Below are positions 1 to 11,199 of a stretch of DNA of 64,000 nucleotides, piece by piece. A model generated the notes under the pieces. That model was not told the origin of the DNA. It ran no database searches and saw only the letters and a program-made list of their open reading frames with translations. The stretch is from Orychophragmus violaceus (Eukaryota > Streptophyta > Magnoliopsida > Brassicales > Brassicaceae): NCBI GenBank assembly GCA_030180135.1, contig CM058231.1, positions 31,003,034-31,067,033 on the forward strand, written 5' to 3'. How positions within the stretch are numbered: position 1 is the stretch's first letter; each line of letters starts with the position of its first letter. Position numbers and translations under genes: made by a program.

Positions 1-876
1 GGAAATTATTTAATACATGGTATTATTTAATTTCTGGTTAAACCGGATTGAAATTCAAAAATTGAATTTTAACCTAAACCGAAGGCTGGTCTAAGTTTGA
101 TTTGGTTGGACCAAATAATTTAGAGCTGGTCTGGTTTAGTAAATAACCGATGGTTTTGATAGTTAATTTGGTCTTGGACCAGAATTAATAAACCGAATCG
201 GTTATGTCAAATTATTGGGCCAACTGGAATTCTATGGTCTTGGGCCAAGAATTGGGCCTATAATTTGTGACCCAATCCCAAAATATTTATAAAATATTAA
301 ATTAGAAATTTCTATTTTTAGTATGTTACTAAAATAAGTAAGTTTCCCAAAATAGTAATCTTCTATTTTTGGAAATAAAACTGAAAATCCTCAAAAACAA
401 TATCAAGCTTGGATGTCTTTCCAATCTTGTCAGCTACTTAACGCTTATTCGATTACAGATATGGCTTACAGTGTGAGGTGTCTGTTTTCGCGTAAGTAAA
501 GTAGTATATAGTCACTAATTTCATTGGGAGTCCCAGACTTTAGTGATTATTTGGCTGTAAGAGATTGGTTTCCTTGACTGGGCCATCGGGAGTCCCGGGC
601 CTTGAGACATCTGGTGAATTGGGCCTTGGGCCCAATCCACAACCGAGAGTTATATGGATATAACTAACTGTGTGTATGCTTACCAAGTAAAGCTACTTCT
701 GGGTGACGGCCAGTGGCCCATTTTGGATTTAGCTGAACATGGGTCTCAGAATCATTGCATTCTTATGAGGTTAAACAAAGAAATTTTGAATGCAATGCGA
801 GTCTTCTTATAAGTTATTAAGATTACTCTTTTATGAACTAAATAAATAAAACTCTATTTATCTCTAAATTTCAGCT
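1..876 (+). promoter_or_regulatory. Copia-1 untranslated leader before gag
   Basis: No ORF is credible here. The last 230 bases align by eye with the Copia-2 leader (10563-10790 on the other strand), including the stretch on either side of the gag start. A pyrimidine-rich run followed by CAG sits two bases before the gag ATG (AG at 873-874). Copia-2 has the same arrangement, which suggests a conserved 3' splice site. The leader contains several short repeats of ACCGG/CCGGTT and TTGGGCC type. It has none of the paired TCGATCGA palindromes found in the Copia-2 leader. Confidence 0.6.
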
Positions 877-1767
877 ATGACGAGCACAAACAATCAAAAC
901 ACTTTCTCGATCCGGTATGTCCTTGAGATGGACAAACTGAACGGATCAAATTTCTTGACTTGGTCGCGGAACCTGAGGCTAGTTCTCAGGCATGAGAGAA
1001 AGGACTATGTCCTTGAGAAAGCTCTCCCCGAGAGGATCGGATCCAAGGCCTGTCATGCAGTACGTAATGCTTGGAATAAGCATTATGATGATGCGGTAGA
1101 TGTGCGTGGTCTGATATTGGCTACCATGGACTCAGATTTGCTGAAGCAATATGAGAACATGGAGTCGCCAATAGAGATGATCAGCAGCCTAAAATTGAAA
1201 TTTCAGGAGCAGGTAAGAGTGGAGAGATACCAGTTGGTTAAGTCTCTCACTAGCTGCAAGCTACCAAATGATCATCCAGTAAGTCCTCATGTCAGTAAAA
1301 AGATGGGTTACATTGATAACCTGAGGAAACTTGATTATCCAGTTAGCCAAGAATTGGCAACTGAGATCATTCTGCAGTCACTGCCGTCAAGCTATGATAA
1401 GTTCAGAAGGAACTATATCAAGAAAGGCTTGACAAAGACGCTGACTGAACTGCATGATATGCTCAAGACAGTTGAGCCAAACGTGAAGAGTACCCTGTAT
1501 AATCTCATGAAGGAGAAGGGTAGGTTTACTAAACCTAATGCTGACAAGGGTGAAGACAAAGTTGTCCAGATTTTGAATCATGGCAAGCGTGTGTCTTCTG
1601 AGCCCGAGTCAGATACCTCTTACGTTGGTAAGTGCTGCTACTGTAAAGAGACTGGGCATTGGAAAAGAGATTGCATTAAATTCATGGAAGATTATGAGGA
1701 GTTAAAGTCGATGTATGAGACTACTTCCTCAGGTATTCATGTTATTACTTCAAGTTATACCTTATAG
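877..1767 (+). pseudogene. gag: Copia-1 gag (capsid/nucleocapsid), open but cut off from pol
   Basis: A 296-residue frame starting at ATG 877. Gag is the structural protein of the cytoplasmic virus-like particle that packages element RNA. The first ~210 residues are the copia gag domain (UBN2 type) and match Copia-2 gag closely, for example LNGSNFLTWSRNLRLVL against LNGSNFLEWYRNLRIVL. A CCHC zinc knuckle (C253, C256, H261, C266) follows. In an intact element the frame would run on into protease; here it stops at 1767. The following bases still read as a protease-like DSGCGTDIC in another frame, so this is a broken gag-pol rather than a genuine separate gag gene. Confidence 0.85.
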
Positions 1768-4230
1768 GTATTGGATAGTGGTTGTGGCACTGATATTTGT
1801 TATAATATGCAGAGCCTGAGCAACAGTAGAACGTTGAAGGAAGGGCAAGTGGAACTGCGTGTCTGGAAGGAGCTTGGGATGCTAATTGCTACAATGTACC
1901 TGTTTTAAGCAGAGTTGTTTTTCATTTTCTTGTAAAGAATTTGAATGTTTTTCATTTTGATAAAGACAAATTTTGTTCTTTTGATCTTAATGAAATGTTA
2001 ATTGTAGCACCCTATTCAAGGAATGGGTTTTATATCTTAAACCAAAGAGTGCCTAAATGTAACATAAATACCGAATTGGTTTAAATCTGATGAATTAAAC
2101 CTGATTTTTCTTGGCATAAATGTTTTGGTCAAATAGAGTAAATCGGATTCAGAAACCCCATAGTTATGGACTTTTGGGCTCATTTGAATGGATATCTTAT
2201 GAGACTTGAATTCTGCTTACTGGACCAAAAGACAAAGGGCCCATCTTAGCCGAGCTAGAGAAAGGCCCAAAGGCTTATAGGAGATTGAACATACTCATGT
2301 ATGTGGTCCGATGAGCAGTAATGCCAGAGAAAATTTCCTGTACTTCATTGTCTCTACTGATTACTTCAGTGAGTAAGACTGTGTTCATTTGATGAGACAC
2401 GAGTCATAATTCTTTGAAATGGTCGAAAGAGTTCCAGAATGAGGTATAGAATCTGAGTGACAGAAGTATTGAGACTCTGAATTAGATCACGAGTGAGAAT
2501 ACTTAAGTCATTGATGGTGTGATCATCTGAATGAGTGTGAAGTCGTTTCACAGCTCATTTCTCCTGAAAACCTGGAGGTGTTTCTGTGAGAAAGAATCAG
2601 ATCTTATTAGAAATGATTAAAGATGAGTCACACGAATCTTCCATGATATTCTTTAAGAATAACGCTCAAGAAATATCTAAGTTTACGCTGAAATAGTTCC
2701 ACCAATATCAGTTGAAAGACACCACATAAATGTGGAATGGAATCGATCCAAATTCGTTTTTACTGAGTATTTGTAGTTGTGCTACTTCGCTGGTTGTCCT
2801 AGGGAAACCAAGGCTTGTTACCTTTTTCGTCCATTCTGTTTTCTAAGAAGGGAAGTTACTTTCCAAGAAGAACAGTGGGAGTAAAAGTATAACTCGAAGA
2901 AATTCGAGAAATACAGGTGGCTGCTCAACCTGTTGAGGGAGAGCAGCGGATGGATTTACAGATTTCTGTAGAATCTACACCTGTGGAGCCTGAAGTTCGC
3001 AGATATGAATGAATCAGTCACTAATCCGAGAGTGATTTCTCGTCATTAGTTGAACCTGATGATCATTGAAAGTTCGCATGATCTGATGATCATTGAAAGC
3101 GACCAACCTGCGAAATTCAAAGAAGCGAAAGTAAGCCAGGACTCCGAAAAATTACACTATGTGTAAGTTAGCTTCATTGATCCATTCATGGATGGAAGCA
3201 AACACATCGGAGTTGGAATCGTCGTTCTGTTGAAGTAGTCAAAGTTTTGACTTGGACAGGAACAAAGTGGAACTGTGCGTATACTAATAGATAAGTGGGA
3301 GCGATGTTGCATTTCTCATAATGTATGTCGATGACATACCGATTCTCGAAAATAACGTCCCAATGCTGCAGTCGGTAAAGGACTGGCTTGGGAGTTGGTT
3401 TTATGATTGACATGGGTAAAGCCACGTATGTTCTTGGATTTTGGATCTAAAGATAGAGATCCAAAAGAGCTGGTAGGACAAAGTCAGGATTCTTAAATTG
3501 ACAAAGTCCTACACGTAATCAGCAATCCAAGAAGGGTTTTATGCTAATGTCACATGGCAATTCATTAAGCAAGATACAGTGTCCTGCGATATCTGCTGAG
3601 CTTGAATGCATGGATAGGATTCCATATGCGTCGGCAATTGGATCTATCATGTATGCCATGACACGTACTTGTTTTGATGTAGCTTTAATGTTAAGCAAGA
3701 CAAGTAAAGACCAGTCAAATCCAGCAAAGAATCACTGGATTGCCGTAAAGAATATCCTAAAGTATTTGAGGAATACTAAGGATAAGTTCTTGATTTACGG
3801 AGAAAGTGAAGTGCTAAAAGTCGGTAGAGTCTGAAAGGCAAGTTTCCAATAGACAAAGATAATTCCTGGTCACAGTCCGGCTATATCTTGTGTCTGTCTG
3901 GCGGTGCAAGGCACTGTTGCTGACACCATGACTTAAGCTGAACATTTCGCAGCTTGAGAAGCAGCGAAAGAGGTTGTTTGGAAAGAAAGAGTTCATTACT
4001 GAACTTGATGTGATTCCCAGCATAGATGAGACTAGCTGCACATCAGAGGTCCAAACACCTTGAGGGTAGGTATAACCTATTCCGTGAGATAAATGACAGA
4101 GGTGTTAAGTAGATCAGCAAGTTTCATCGAATGAGAACGTTGCCAATCTATTAACGAAGCCACTCCTTAGGCCTAAGCATGAGTCGCGGACTGTAGCTGT
4201 AGGATGAATGAAACTAAGATGTAGTCTTAA
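1768..4230 (+). pseudogene. pol: Copia-1 pol remnant (protease, integrase, RT, RNase H)
   Basis: Relics of the four pol domains lie in order but are broken by many stops and frameshifts. Just after 1767 there is a protease active-site-like DSGCG. The clearest piece is the open frame 3541-3834, which matches the RT connection and start of RNase H in Copia-2 (IPYASAIGSIMYAM, NILKYLRNTKDKFLIYGE). Around 3900-4180 the RNase H end (CLSGGA, then a PLLRPKHES-like tail) is recognisable. Several segments are shortened relative to Copia-2, so there are internal deletions as well as point decay. No catalytic set survives. Confidence 0.75.
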
Positions 4231-5060
4231 TTTCAGTGGGAGTTTGTAAAGGGCTTTACTTAGTTGTTTTGAAAGGTTCATGTAAACATAATATTTTATG
4301 TTTATGAAATCTATGATTTCTGGATTATTTTAACTGTGATATAAATAATCGTTCCAAAATGATTCATGTCATTATATATGGGCCATCGAAGTACATGAGT
4401 AGACTTGATCCTGAAACCCCATATTTAATGAAATGACATAAATCATAGTGTCCATAGTCGAAGGTTGTTGAATTGGAACACCAACAACCACTTGAGACTA
4501 GATTGTGTTGAGACTTATGACCAAGTTTCGAGGGGTCATAGATGCACGGCATCAAAGTCGACACATAGGTATATGTAGGGGAGCATATGACCGGACATGG
4601 CCCGCTGATGAGAACTCTGCAAGATATTAATATCTGTGTCATAAGAGATTCTCATATACGACTATAGAGTATAGTCCTTAGACCTGAGTTCGCATGCATG
4701 TGGCTGCACATGAAGTGATGCGCTTTGATCATTGTCTAACGCTGTTTCGTAATTGGGAGCTATAAGGACCTTGGTTGGGTGTATTATGAATTGTGTAGTT
4801 CATAGTGATGGAACAAGATGGGATTTGTCCCTGCCGTTTAACGGAGGTAATATCTCTAGGCCAATCGGAGACTTGATAGCTGGTAAGAGAGTGGCCACTC
4901 CCAAACGGACTTGCCCAAGTCGTTTGCATTGTCAGTATCAAATCTGGTCCGATGAACATGGTCTGGCTATATAAGGATGACACGCATCTTGCCTTATGCC
5001 AGATCGAGATATTGAGACAAAAGGACTAGGGAATGTAGGATTCCAGTACAAGTGGGAGAT
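4231..5060 (+). other. Copia-1 3' non-coding region ending in polypurine tract
   Basis: This non-coding stretch sits between the pol relic and the 3' LTR. Its parts are found again, inverted, at 5775-6597 in Copia-2 (compare 4600-4690 with 6165-6260), which shows that the two elements share the region. The last bases, ACAAGTGGGAGAT at 5048-5060, are the polypurine tract that primes plus-strand DNA synthesis and abut the LTR TG. Short frames in this interval are shadows. Confidence 0.7.
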
Positions 5061-5774
5061 TGTTGGGAATGTCCTGAAATCTACTGTACTATCTCTAGAA
5101 AGTATGATAAATGTCGAGATCAGACATAAGTCATAAATACTGGGTGATCATGATGGCTTGCTAGAGTCCGCTCTTGATCTATAAGTTTAAGACTTATTAC
5201 CAGTATTGTATGATCCCAAAGGGTCACACACCATAGCTAACGGGAAAGTTAAGATGGAATTAATACGGTAAGATGCAGTGGCATTTACTGTATTTGTACG
5301 GAGAGTTGGGCAGACAACAAATGGGCTTTTGTCTGATTTGTGTCTTGGGCCCAAAAGTCTAATGGACCATTAGTTTAATTAATTAAACTTGGGCCCATTA
5401 GTGAGTTAATAAATTGCAACATGGGTTATGAAACCCTAATGCTGGTTGGCGATTTTGAGAGTGGCAGCCGTGGCCTCCCTCTCTCTCTAATCTCTCTCAC
5501 TCTCTGTTGATCCATCCGGTCTAGCAGCCACCCCGGCTTGTAAGAGTGTGGATACCAAAGGAGGAACAAGTATTCATCTGTTCGTTGATCTCGACATTAC
5601 AATCATTCCGCTGCAAAAGGTAATGTCCAGGTTTGTTTTATGATTCAGTTACAAGAACCTAGATCTGTTTAAGATTATGTGCTAGGTTGCAATCTGAGAA
5701 TTGAACCTTGGAAAAACGCATAATCCTTCACACAGGAGTGAGTACAAGTGTGATTTCAGGACACTATCCCAACA
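5061..5774. repeat. Composite LTR: Copia-1 3' LTR fused to the first 44 bp of the Copia-2 LTR
   Basis: The left side starts TGTTGGGAATGTCC directly after the Copia-1 polypurine tract, so it is a plus-strand 3' LTR. It contains a GAAACCCTAATG stretch, CT-rich repeats near 5480-5515 and a splice-donor-like AAAGGTAATG at 5616-5625. The right 44 bases (5731-5774) are identical to 12426-12469, the start of the Copia-2 LTR in minus orientation, and they abut the minus-strand polypurine tract at 5775. The rest of the Copia-2 3' LTR is absent. The unit therefore serves as the end of both elements and has about 20-bp inverted ends. Confidence 0.8.
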
Positions 5775-6597
5775 ATCTCCCACTTGTACTGGAATCACCA
5801 ATTCCTATAATCCTTTTGTCTCTATATCTCGATTTGGCATAAGGCAAGATTAGTGTCATCCTTATTTAGCCAACATCGTGTTTATCGAACTCCTGATCTC
5901 ATACTGAACATTACAAACAACTGAACTACAGTTCGTTTGAGTGCGGCCACACATTTTCTCTGTATTCAATCTTCGATAGGCCCTGAGATACTTATCTCCC
6001 GTTATACAGGAGGGACAAATTCCATCTTGTTCCATCCCTGTTTCAACGCGTACTTCATGATACACCCGAACAGTGCCGTTATAGTCGCCAGTTACGGGTC
6101 GACGTTTTACAAGGTCAAAGTGTACCAATTCATATGCAAGAAAGCATGATGAACTCAGGTCTAAGGACTATACTCTATAGTCGTAATGAGAATCTCTTAT
6201 GACACAGATATAACTATCTTGCAGACTTCTCATTAGCGGGTCATGTCCGATCATATGTTCACTAACATATATCTATGTGACTGACTGCGATAATCATATC
6301 ATTGGCTCCATGAAACTTAGCCAACAGTCACCTCACAATCTAGTCTCTACCGGTTGTTAGTGTCCCAATTCTACAACCTCGACTAGGGACAAAATAATTC
6401 ATTAACTTATAGGGTTTCATGATCAAGTCCTCAACTTGATGACCTATAATATGTCATAAACTTATTTGGGACCATTATTTAGATCACAATATAAATAATG
6501 CTGAAATCAAATTTCATTGAAACACTTCCAAAGAATGTTTACAAGAGCGTCTTATTATAACTTAAAATATAACCAAAAACTCCCACTAGAATCAAGA
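5775..6597 (-). other. Copia-2 polypurine tract and 3' non-coding region
   Basis: On the minus strand the sequence next to the LTR reads CCAGTACAAGTGGGAGAT (5792-5775). This is the polypurine tract and matches the Copia-1 tract. The remainder, up to the pol stop at 6598, is non-coding and is homologous in inverted orientation to 4231-5060. The two regions could pair as a long imperfect hairpin around the composite LTR. Short frames here (5862-6149) are shadows. Confidence 0.75.
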
Positions 6598-9246
6598 TTA
6601 CATCATAAGATCTCTAATGCCTACAGCAGTCGTATGACTCTCATGCTTAGGCCTTGGGAGTGACTTGGTCAGAGGATCAGCGACGTTCTCATCTGTCGGA
6701 ACTCGGCTGATCTTTACATCACCTCTATTGACAATATCACGAATCAAATGATATTTGCTCTCAACGTGTTTGGACTTCTGGTGTGACCTGGGTTCTTTCG
6801 CCTGAGCAATAGCTCCATTGTTATCGCAGAATAAAGCCACTGGCTCCAAGATACTAGGAACCACACCAAGTTCAGTCATGAACTTCTTGATCCAAACAGC
6901 TTCCTTTGCCGCTTCTGAAGCAGCAACATATTCAGCTTCCGTTGTGGAATCAGCTACGGTATTCTGCTTAGAGTTCTTCCAGCTCACCGCACCGCCATTT
7001 AGACAGAAGACAAATCCAGATTGTGATCGGAAATCGTCTCTGTCTGTCTGAAAACTCGCATCAGTGAATCCATTCACCACAAGTTCATCACTTCCTCCAT
7101 ACACAAGGAATTTATCCTTAGTATGTCTCAAATACTTGAGAATATTCTTGACAGCTGTCCAGTGTTCCTCACCTGGATCAGATTGGTATCTGCTCGTCAT
7201 GCTTAACGCGTAAGCTACATCTGGACGAGTGCAGAGCATGGCATACATGATAGATCCTATTGCAGAAGCATAAGGAATCCTATTCATGCGTTCTCGCTCA
7301 GCAGATGTCGCCGGACACTGCTTCTTGCTGAGACTCATGCCATGAGACATTGGAATGAAGCCCTTCTTGGAATCTTGCATCTTGAATCTGTGCAACACCT
7401 TATCAATATAAGTGTCCTGGCACAATCCAATCAGCTTGTTAGTTCTATCTCTGTAGATTCTGATTCCAAGAATGTACGCGGCTTCTCCCATGTCTTTCAT
7501 GGAAAAACAACTTCCAAGCCAAGTCTTGATAGACTGAAGCAACGGAACGTCATTACCGAGGAGAAGTATGTCATCGACATACAGTACAAGAAACGCAATT
7601 TTGCTCCCACTAGTCTTCTTGTATACACATGCTTCCTCTTCGTTCTTGATGACACCGAATTGTTTTACTGCTTCATCAAAACGAAGATTCCAACTCCGTG
7701 ATGCTTGCTTCAATCCATAAATGGATTTATGAAGTTTGCATACCTTTCCAGCGTTTTTAGGATCGACAAAACCTTCAGGCTGTGTCATGTACACATCCTC
7801 TTCCAGAATACCATTCAGGAATGCGGTTTTGACATCCATCTGCCAAATCTCATAATCATAATGAGCAGCAATCGCTAGAAGAATCCGAATAGATTTAAGC
7901 ATAGCTACTGGGGAATAGGTTTCATCATAGTCAATACCATGAATTTGTTTGAAACCTTTAGCCACCAATCTCGCTTTGTAAATCTGTACATTGCCATCCA
8001 CGTCAATCTTCTTCTTGAAGATCCATTTACACTCAATGGCTTTTACACCACTAGGTAAATCGACCAAGGACCATACTTGGTTTTCTGACATGGATGTCAT
8101 TTCGGATTTAGAGGCTCCAAGCCACTTTTCGGAGTCCGGGCCCATCATTGCTTCCACAAAGGTCGCTGGTTCGTCACCTTCAGTGATCATCAGATCATTT
8201 GAATTGGTTACGAGAAATCCATAGTATCTCTCGGGTTCGTGACGGATCCTTCCGGATCTGCGAACTTCAGGCTCCACTGGCGCCGGTTCCACAGAACTTT
8301 GTGGATCCAACTGCTGCTCTTCCTCAACAGGTTGAGCAGTTTCCTGTGCATCTTGAATTTCTTCAAGATGTACTTTACTCCCACTGTTTTTCTTAGAGAG
8401 AAACTCCCTCTCAAGAAAAGAACAGTCCCGAGCAACAAATACTTTGTTCTCAGATTGGTTGTAAAAGTAGTATGCCTTGGTTTCCCTAGGATAACCAACG
8501 AAGTAGCATTTATCTGATTTGGGTGCAAGCTTGTCAGAGATTAAACGTTTGACATAAGCTTCACAACCCCAAATCCTCAGGAAAGACATATTAGGAATGT
8601 TTCCAGTCCACAATTCATGTGGTGTCTTATCCACCGATTTAGATGGCACCCTATTTAGTGTAAACGCAGACGTTTCTAGAGCGTATCCCCAAAAGGATAA
8701 TGGAAGATTAGTATGACTCATCATAGACCGAACCATATCTAATAAGGTTCGATTTCTCCTCTCTGACACTCCATTCCATTGAGGTGTTCCAGGAGGAGTG
8801 AGTTGTGAAACAATTCCACACTCGCTCAGATAGTCACTGAACTCTTGGCTTAAGTATTCTCCTCCGCGATCCGATCGCAGAATTTTGATACTTTTGCCAA
8901 GTTGGTTCTGTACTTCATTCTTGAATTCCTTGAATCTATCAAAGGATTCTGACTTATGTCTCATCAAGTAGACATAGCCATACCTACTGAAATCATCAGT
9001 GAAGGTAATGAAATACTTGTAATTTCCTCTAGCAACAATACTCATCGGCCCACATACATCAGTATGAACAAGGCCCAACAAGTCACTGGCCCTTTCATTT
9101 GGTTTGTTGAAAGGGGCTCTAGCCATTTTGCCCACCAAGCAAGATTCGCATTTCTCACATGATTCAAAATCAAATGAGCCCAGAAGCCCATTTCGATGGA
9201 GCCTTTGGATGCGTTTCTCATTGATATGGCCAAACGACAATGCCAT
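6598..9246 (-). CDS. pol: Copia-2 pol: integrase, reverse transcriptase, RNase H
   Basis: An 882-residue open frame, out of frame with the gag-protease frame because of one missing base at about 9230. It begins inside the integrase zinc-binding region (GHINEKRIQRLH; later CEKCESC at ~31-36). The integrase core has D63, D126 and E162, which fits D,D-35-E. A variable proline/glutamate-rich linker (~295-335) follows. RT runs from ~390, with QMDVKTAFLNG (D471) and the YVDD box (D558, D559). RNase H has D728, E769 and D807, and the protein ends near PLTKSLPRPKHES. All visible catalytic residues are present. The apparent start methionine is only the first one after the frameshift, not a natural start. 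Confidence 0.92.
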   Translation of the reverse strand: MALSFGHINEKRIQRLHRNGLLGSFDFESCEKCESCLVGKMARAPFNKPNERASDLLGLVHTDVCGPMSIVARGNYKYFITFTDDFSRYGYVYLMRHKSESFDRFKEFKNEVQNQLGKSIKILRSDRGGEYLSQEFSDYLSECGIVSQLTPPGTPQWNGVSERRNRTLLDMVRSMMSHTNLPLSFWGYALETSAFTLNRVPSKSVDKTPHELWTGNIPNMSFLRIWGCEAYVKRLISDKLAPKSDKCYFVGYPRETKAYYFYNQSENKVFVARDCSFLEREFLSKKNSGSKVHLEEIQDAQETAQPVEEEQQLDPQSSVEPAPVEPEVRRSGRIRHEPERYYGFLVTNSNDLMITEGDEPATFVEAMMGPDSEKWLGASKSEMTSMSENQVWSLVDLPSGVKAIECKWIFKKKIDVDGNVQIYKARLVAKGFKQIHGIDYDETYSPVAMLKSIRILLAIAAHYDYEIWQMDVKTAFLNGILEEDVYMTQPEGFVDPKNAGKVCKLHKSIYGLKQASRSWNLRFDEAVKQFGVIKNEEEACVYKKTSGSKIAFLVLYVDDILLLGNDVPLLQSIKTWLGSCFSMKDMGEAAYILGIRIYRDRTNKLIGLCQDTYIDKVLHRFKMQDSKKGFIPMSHGMSLSKKQCPATSAERERMNRIPYASAIGSIMYAMLCTRPDVAYALSMTSRYQSDPGEEHWTAVKNILKYLRHTKDKFLVYGGSDELVVNGFTDASFQTDRDDFRSQSGFVFCLNGGAVSWKNSKQNTVADSTTEAEYVAASEAAKEAVWIKKFMTELGVVPSILEPVALFCDNNGAIAQAKEPRSHQKSKHVESKYHLIRDIVNRGDVKISRVPTDENVADPLTKSLPRPKHESHTTAVGIRDLMM

Positions 9247-10562
9247 AAGAAAGTCGGGTTTTCGTCATTTGACTTAAACCGCTTTGTATTTATGTTAAAG
9301 ACAGGCATTTCTTGATTTAAAACATATAACCCATTTTCTAATGGGGCGCTACCATAAAATGTACCATCACGATTAAAAGAACAAACTTTATTCTTAACAG
9401 CAAAATCAAAACCTTCCAAATCCAAAACGGAAACTGAAATTATGTTTCTGCTTATCGCAGGTACAAAGTAGCAATTATTCAAAGCTAAAATAATGCCCGA
9501 AGGTAAAGACAATTCATAGGTGCCTACGGCCAGTGCAGCAACCTTAGCTCCATTCCCGACCCGTAGCTCCACTTGTCCTTTCTTCAGCGTTCTACTGTTT
9601 CTTAGTGCCTGCACATCAGTACAAATGTGAGCACCGCAGCCGGTATCCAATACCCACGAAGTAGAACTAGAAGATACAACATTAAGTTCGATAACATAAA
9701 TACCTGAGTCAGACGCATCATACGTCTTCTTCAGCTTCTTGTAATCTTCCTTGAACTTCTTGCAGTCTCTTTTCCAATGCCCCAACTGCTTGCAGTAGTT
9801 GCACTTATCCTCGGCAGAAGGCCCGGATTTGGGCTTGGGCTTGGACTTGTCTTGACTTTCAGTCTCGACAACCTGGGCCTTTCCCTTATCCTTCTTAGGT
9901 TTCTTAAACCTTTTACCCCCTTGTACCATCAGGACACTGGGAGTAGCCTTCTTGAGATTTGGTTCTGCTGTCTTCAGCATACCGTGCAACTCAGTCAATG
10001 TCTTAGTCATGTTTTGCATGTTGTAGTTCATAATGAACTGATCAAAACACGACGGCAATGACTGCAGAATCATGTCAGTGGCCAGCTCCTGGCTAATGGC
10101 ACAATCCAGTTTCCCCAGGTTATCAATGTAACCCATCATTTTAAGGACATGAGGACTTACTGGACTGTCCTTAGCCAGCTTGCAATCCATGAGAGATTTA
10201 ACCGTCTGGTATCTCTCTGTGCGAGCTTGCTCCTGAAACAAAGCTTTCAGGCTGTTAATCATCTCAATGGGTGACAACACGTTCTCATATTGCTTCTGCA
10301 GCTCAGAGTTCATGGTCACCAACATTAGACAAGTAACATCTTTGACATCCGCTGAATGCTTATCCCAAGCATTCTTTTCTGTCTGCGGAGCATTGGAACG
10401 TGGCCTCTCGGTGAGAATTCTTTCAAGGACATATTCCTTGTTCTCTTGCCTGAGAACTATTCTCAGGTTCCGATACCATTCCAAGAAATTAGATCCATTT
10501 AACTTGTCCTTCTCAAGGACGGATCTTAGTGAGAAAGTGTTGATGTGATTTGAGACAGACAT
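9042..10562 (-). CDS. gag: Copia-2 gag and protease, frameshifted into pol
   Basis: A 506-residue frame from the ATG at 10562. Residues 1-205 are copia gag; a lysine-rich stretch and a CCHC knuckle (C254, C257, H262, C267) follow. The aspartic protease has the active site WVLDTGCGAHIC with D306, T307 and G308. The frame then enters the integrase N-terminus (LWHCRL, ~439-444). After residue 444, at about position 9230, a base is missing compared with the conserved family pattern. The last ~60 residues, down to 9042, are therefore a wrong-frame tail overlapping pol. The start is supported by alignment with Copia-1 gag and by the conserved CAGCTATG context. Confidence 0.9.
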   Translation of the reverse strand: MSVSNHINTFSLRSVLEKDKLNGSNFLEWYRNLRIVLRQENKEYVLERILTERPRSNAPQTEKNAWDKHSADVKDVTCLMLVTMNSELQKQYENVLSPIEMINSLKALFQEQARTERYQTVKSLMDCKLAKDSPVSPHVLKMMGYIDNLGKLDCAISQELATDMILQSLPSCFDQFIMNYNMQNMTKTLTELHGMLKTAEPNLKKATPSVLMVQGGKRFKKPKKDKGKAQVVETESQDKSKPKPKSGPSAEDKCNYCKQLGHWKRDCKKFKEDYKKLKKTYDASDSGIYVIELNVVSSSSTSWVLDTGCGAHICTDVQALRNSRTLKKGQVELRVGNGAKVAALAVGTYELSLPSGIILALNNCYFVPAISRNIISVSVLDLEGFDFAVKNKVCSFNRDGTFYGSAPLENGLYVLNQEMPVFNINTKRFKSNDENPTFLWHCRLAISMRNASKGSIEMGFWAHLILNHVRNANLAWWAKWLEPLSTNQMKGPVTCWALFILMYVGR

Positions 10563-11199
10563 AGCTGCAATTAAAAGAGGTAAAGGTTTTAGTTATAATG
10601 CTCAAGGAAATGAGAAATCTTATCTAATAAGAAAACTCGCATTGTATTCATAACTATGTTTCCTCATATGAATACAATGAACGAAGATCCTCAGATCACC
10701 AAAATTCGAGTGGACGACTCGCCATCACCCAAAATTTAGTCATCCAGGTAAGCAAATCATTGCTAATTGTACCCAGTACAACTCTTGGTCGCAGGTAAGA
10801 CAATCCATGTCATATCCACTCCGATGTCTCTGGGCCCAGAACTTCTGATGGCCCAGTCAAGTAAACCAATCTCTTCGGTCTTGTGATCATTGACAGTCGC
10901 ACTGCAAGTCTATCAATGATCACCTGCCTTACTCATGTAGCTGTGGATACCAAGGACTCCAAGACTATCCAATCAGCGACACGAGTCTTGACAGTAGACA
11001 AGATCGGGCAAGACATCAAGATCACTTGATATTTAGTTGAGGAAAAGAACCGATTTATCTTGATGCATATCCAATATACATTCAAGGATTTATTTATTTA
11101 TTTAAAACATTCAGTTTATTTAGTTTAGATTCATCTACAACTTTTAGGATTAAATTGTTCTGGTATATGCAAATATGTAGTCCAACTAGCATGTCTGCG

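Larger units (their letters stand above)
1..5730 (+). mobile_element. Copia-1: decayed Ty1/copia LTR retrotransposon, 5' LTR outside the window
   Basis: This is a plus-strand Copia element whose 5' LTR lies off the left edge. The order seen is leader, gag (877-1767), badly broken protease-integrase-RT-RNase H (1768-4230), non-coding 3' region, polypurine tract (5048-5060) and 3' LTR from 5061. It is homologous along its length to the minus-strand Copia-2 (5731-12469), which served as the guide for recognising broken parts. The gag and pol types resemble the Angela/BARE-1 group of Copia; that lineage call is from memory. Many stops and frameshifts make it non-functional and older than Copia-2. 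Confidence 0.85.

Noticed and set aside
4364..4983. Minus- and plus-strand frames of 73-92 residues
   Set aside because: They fall in the Copia-1 3' non-coding region and are not conserved in the homologous inverted region at 5775-6597.
6818..8517. Plus-strand frames of 65-119 residues
   Set aside because: Exact antisense shadows of the Copia-2 pol frame, which has full domain support.
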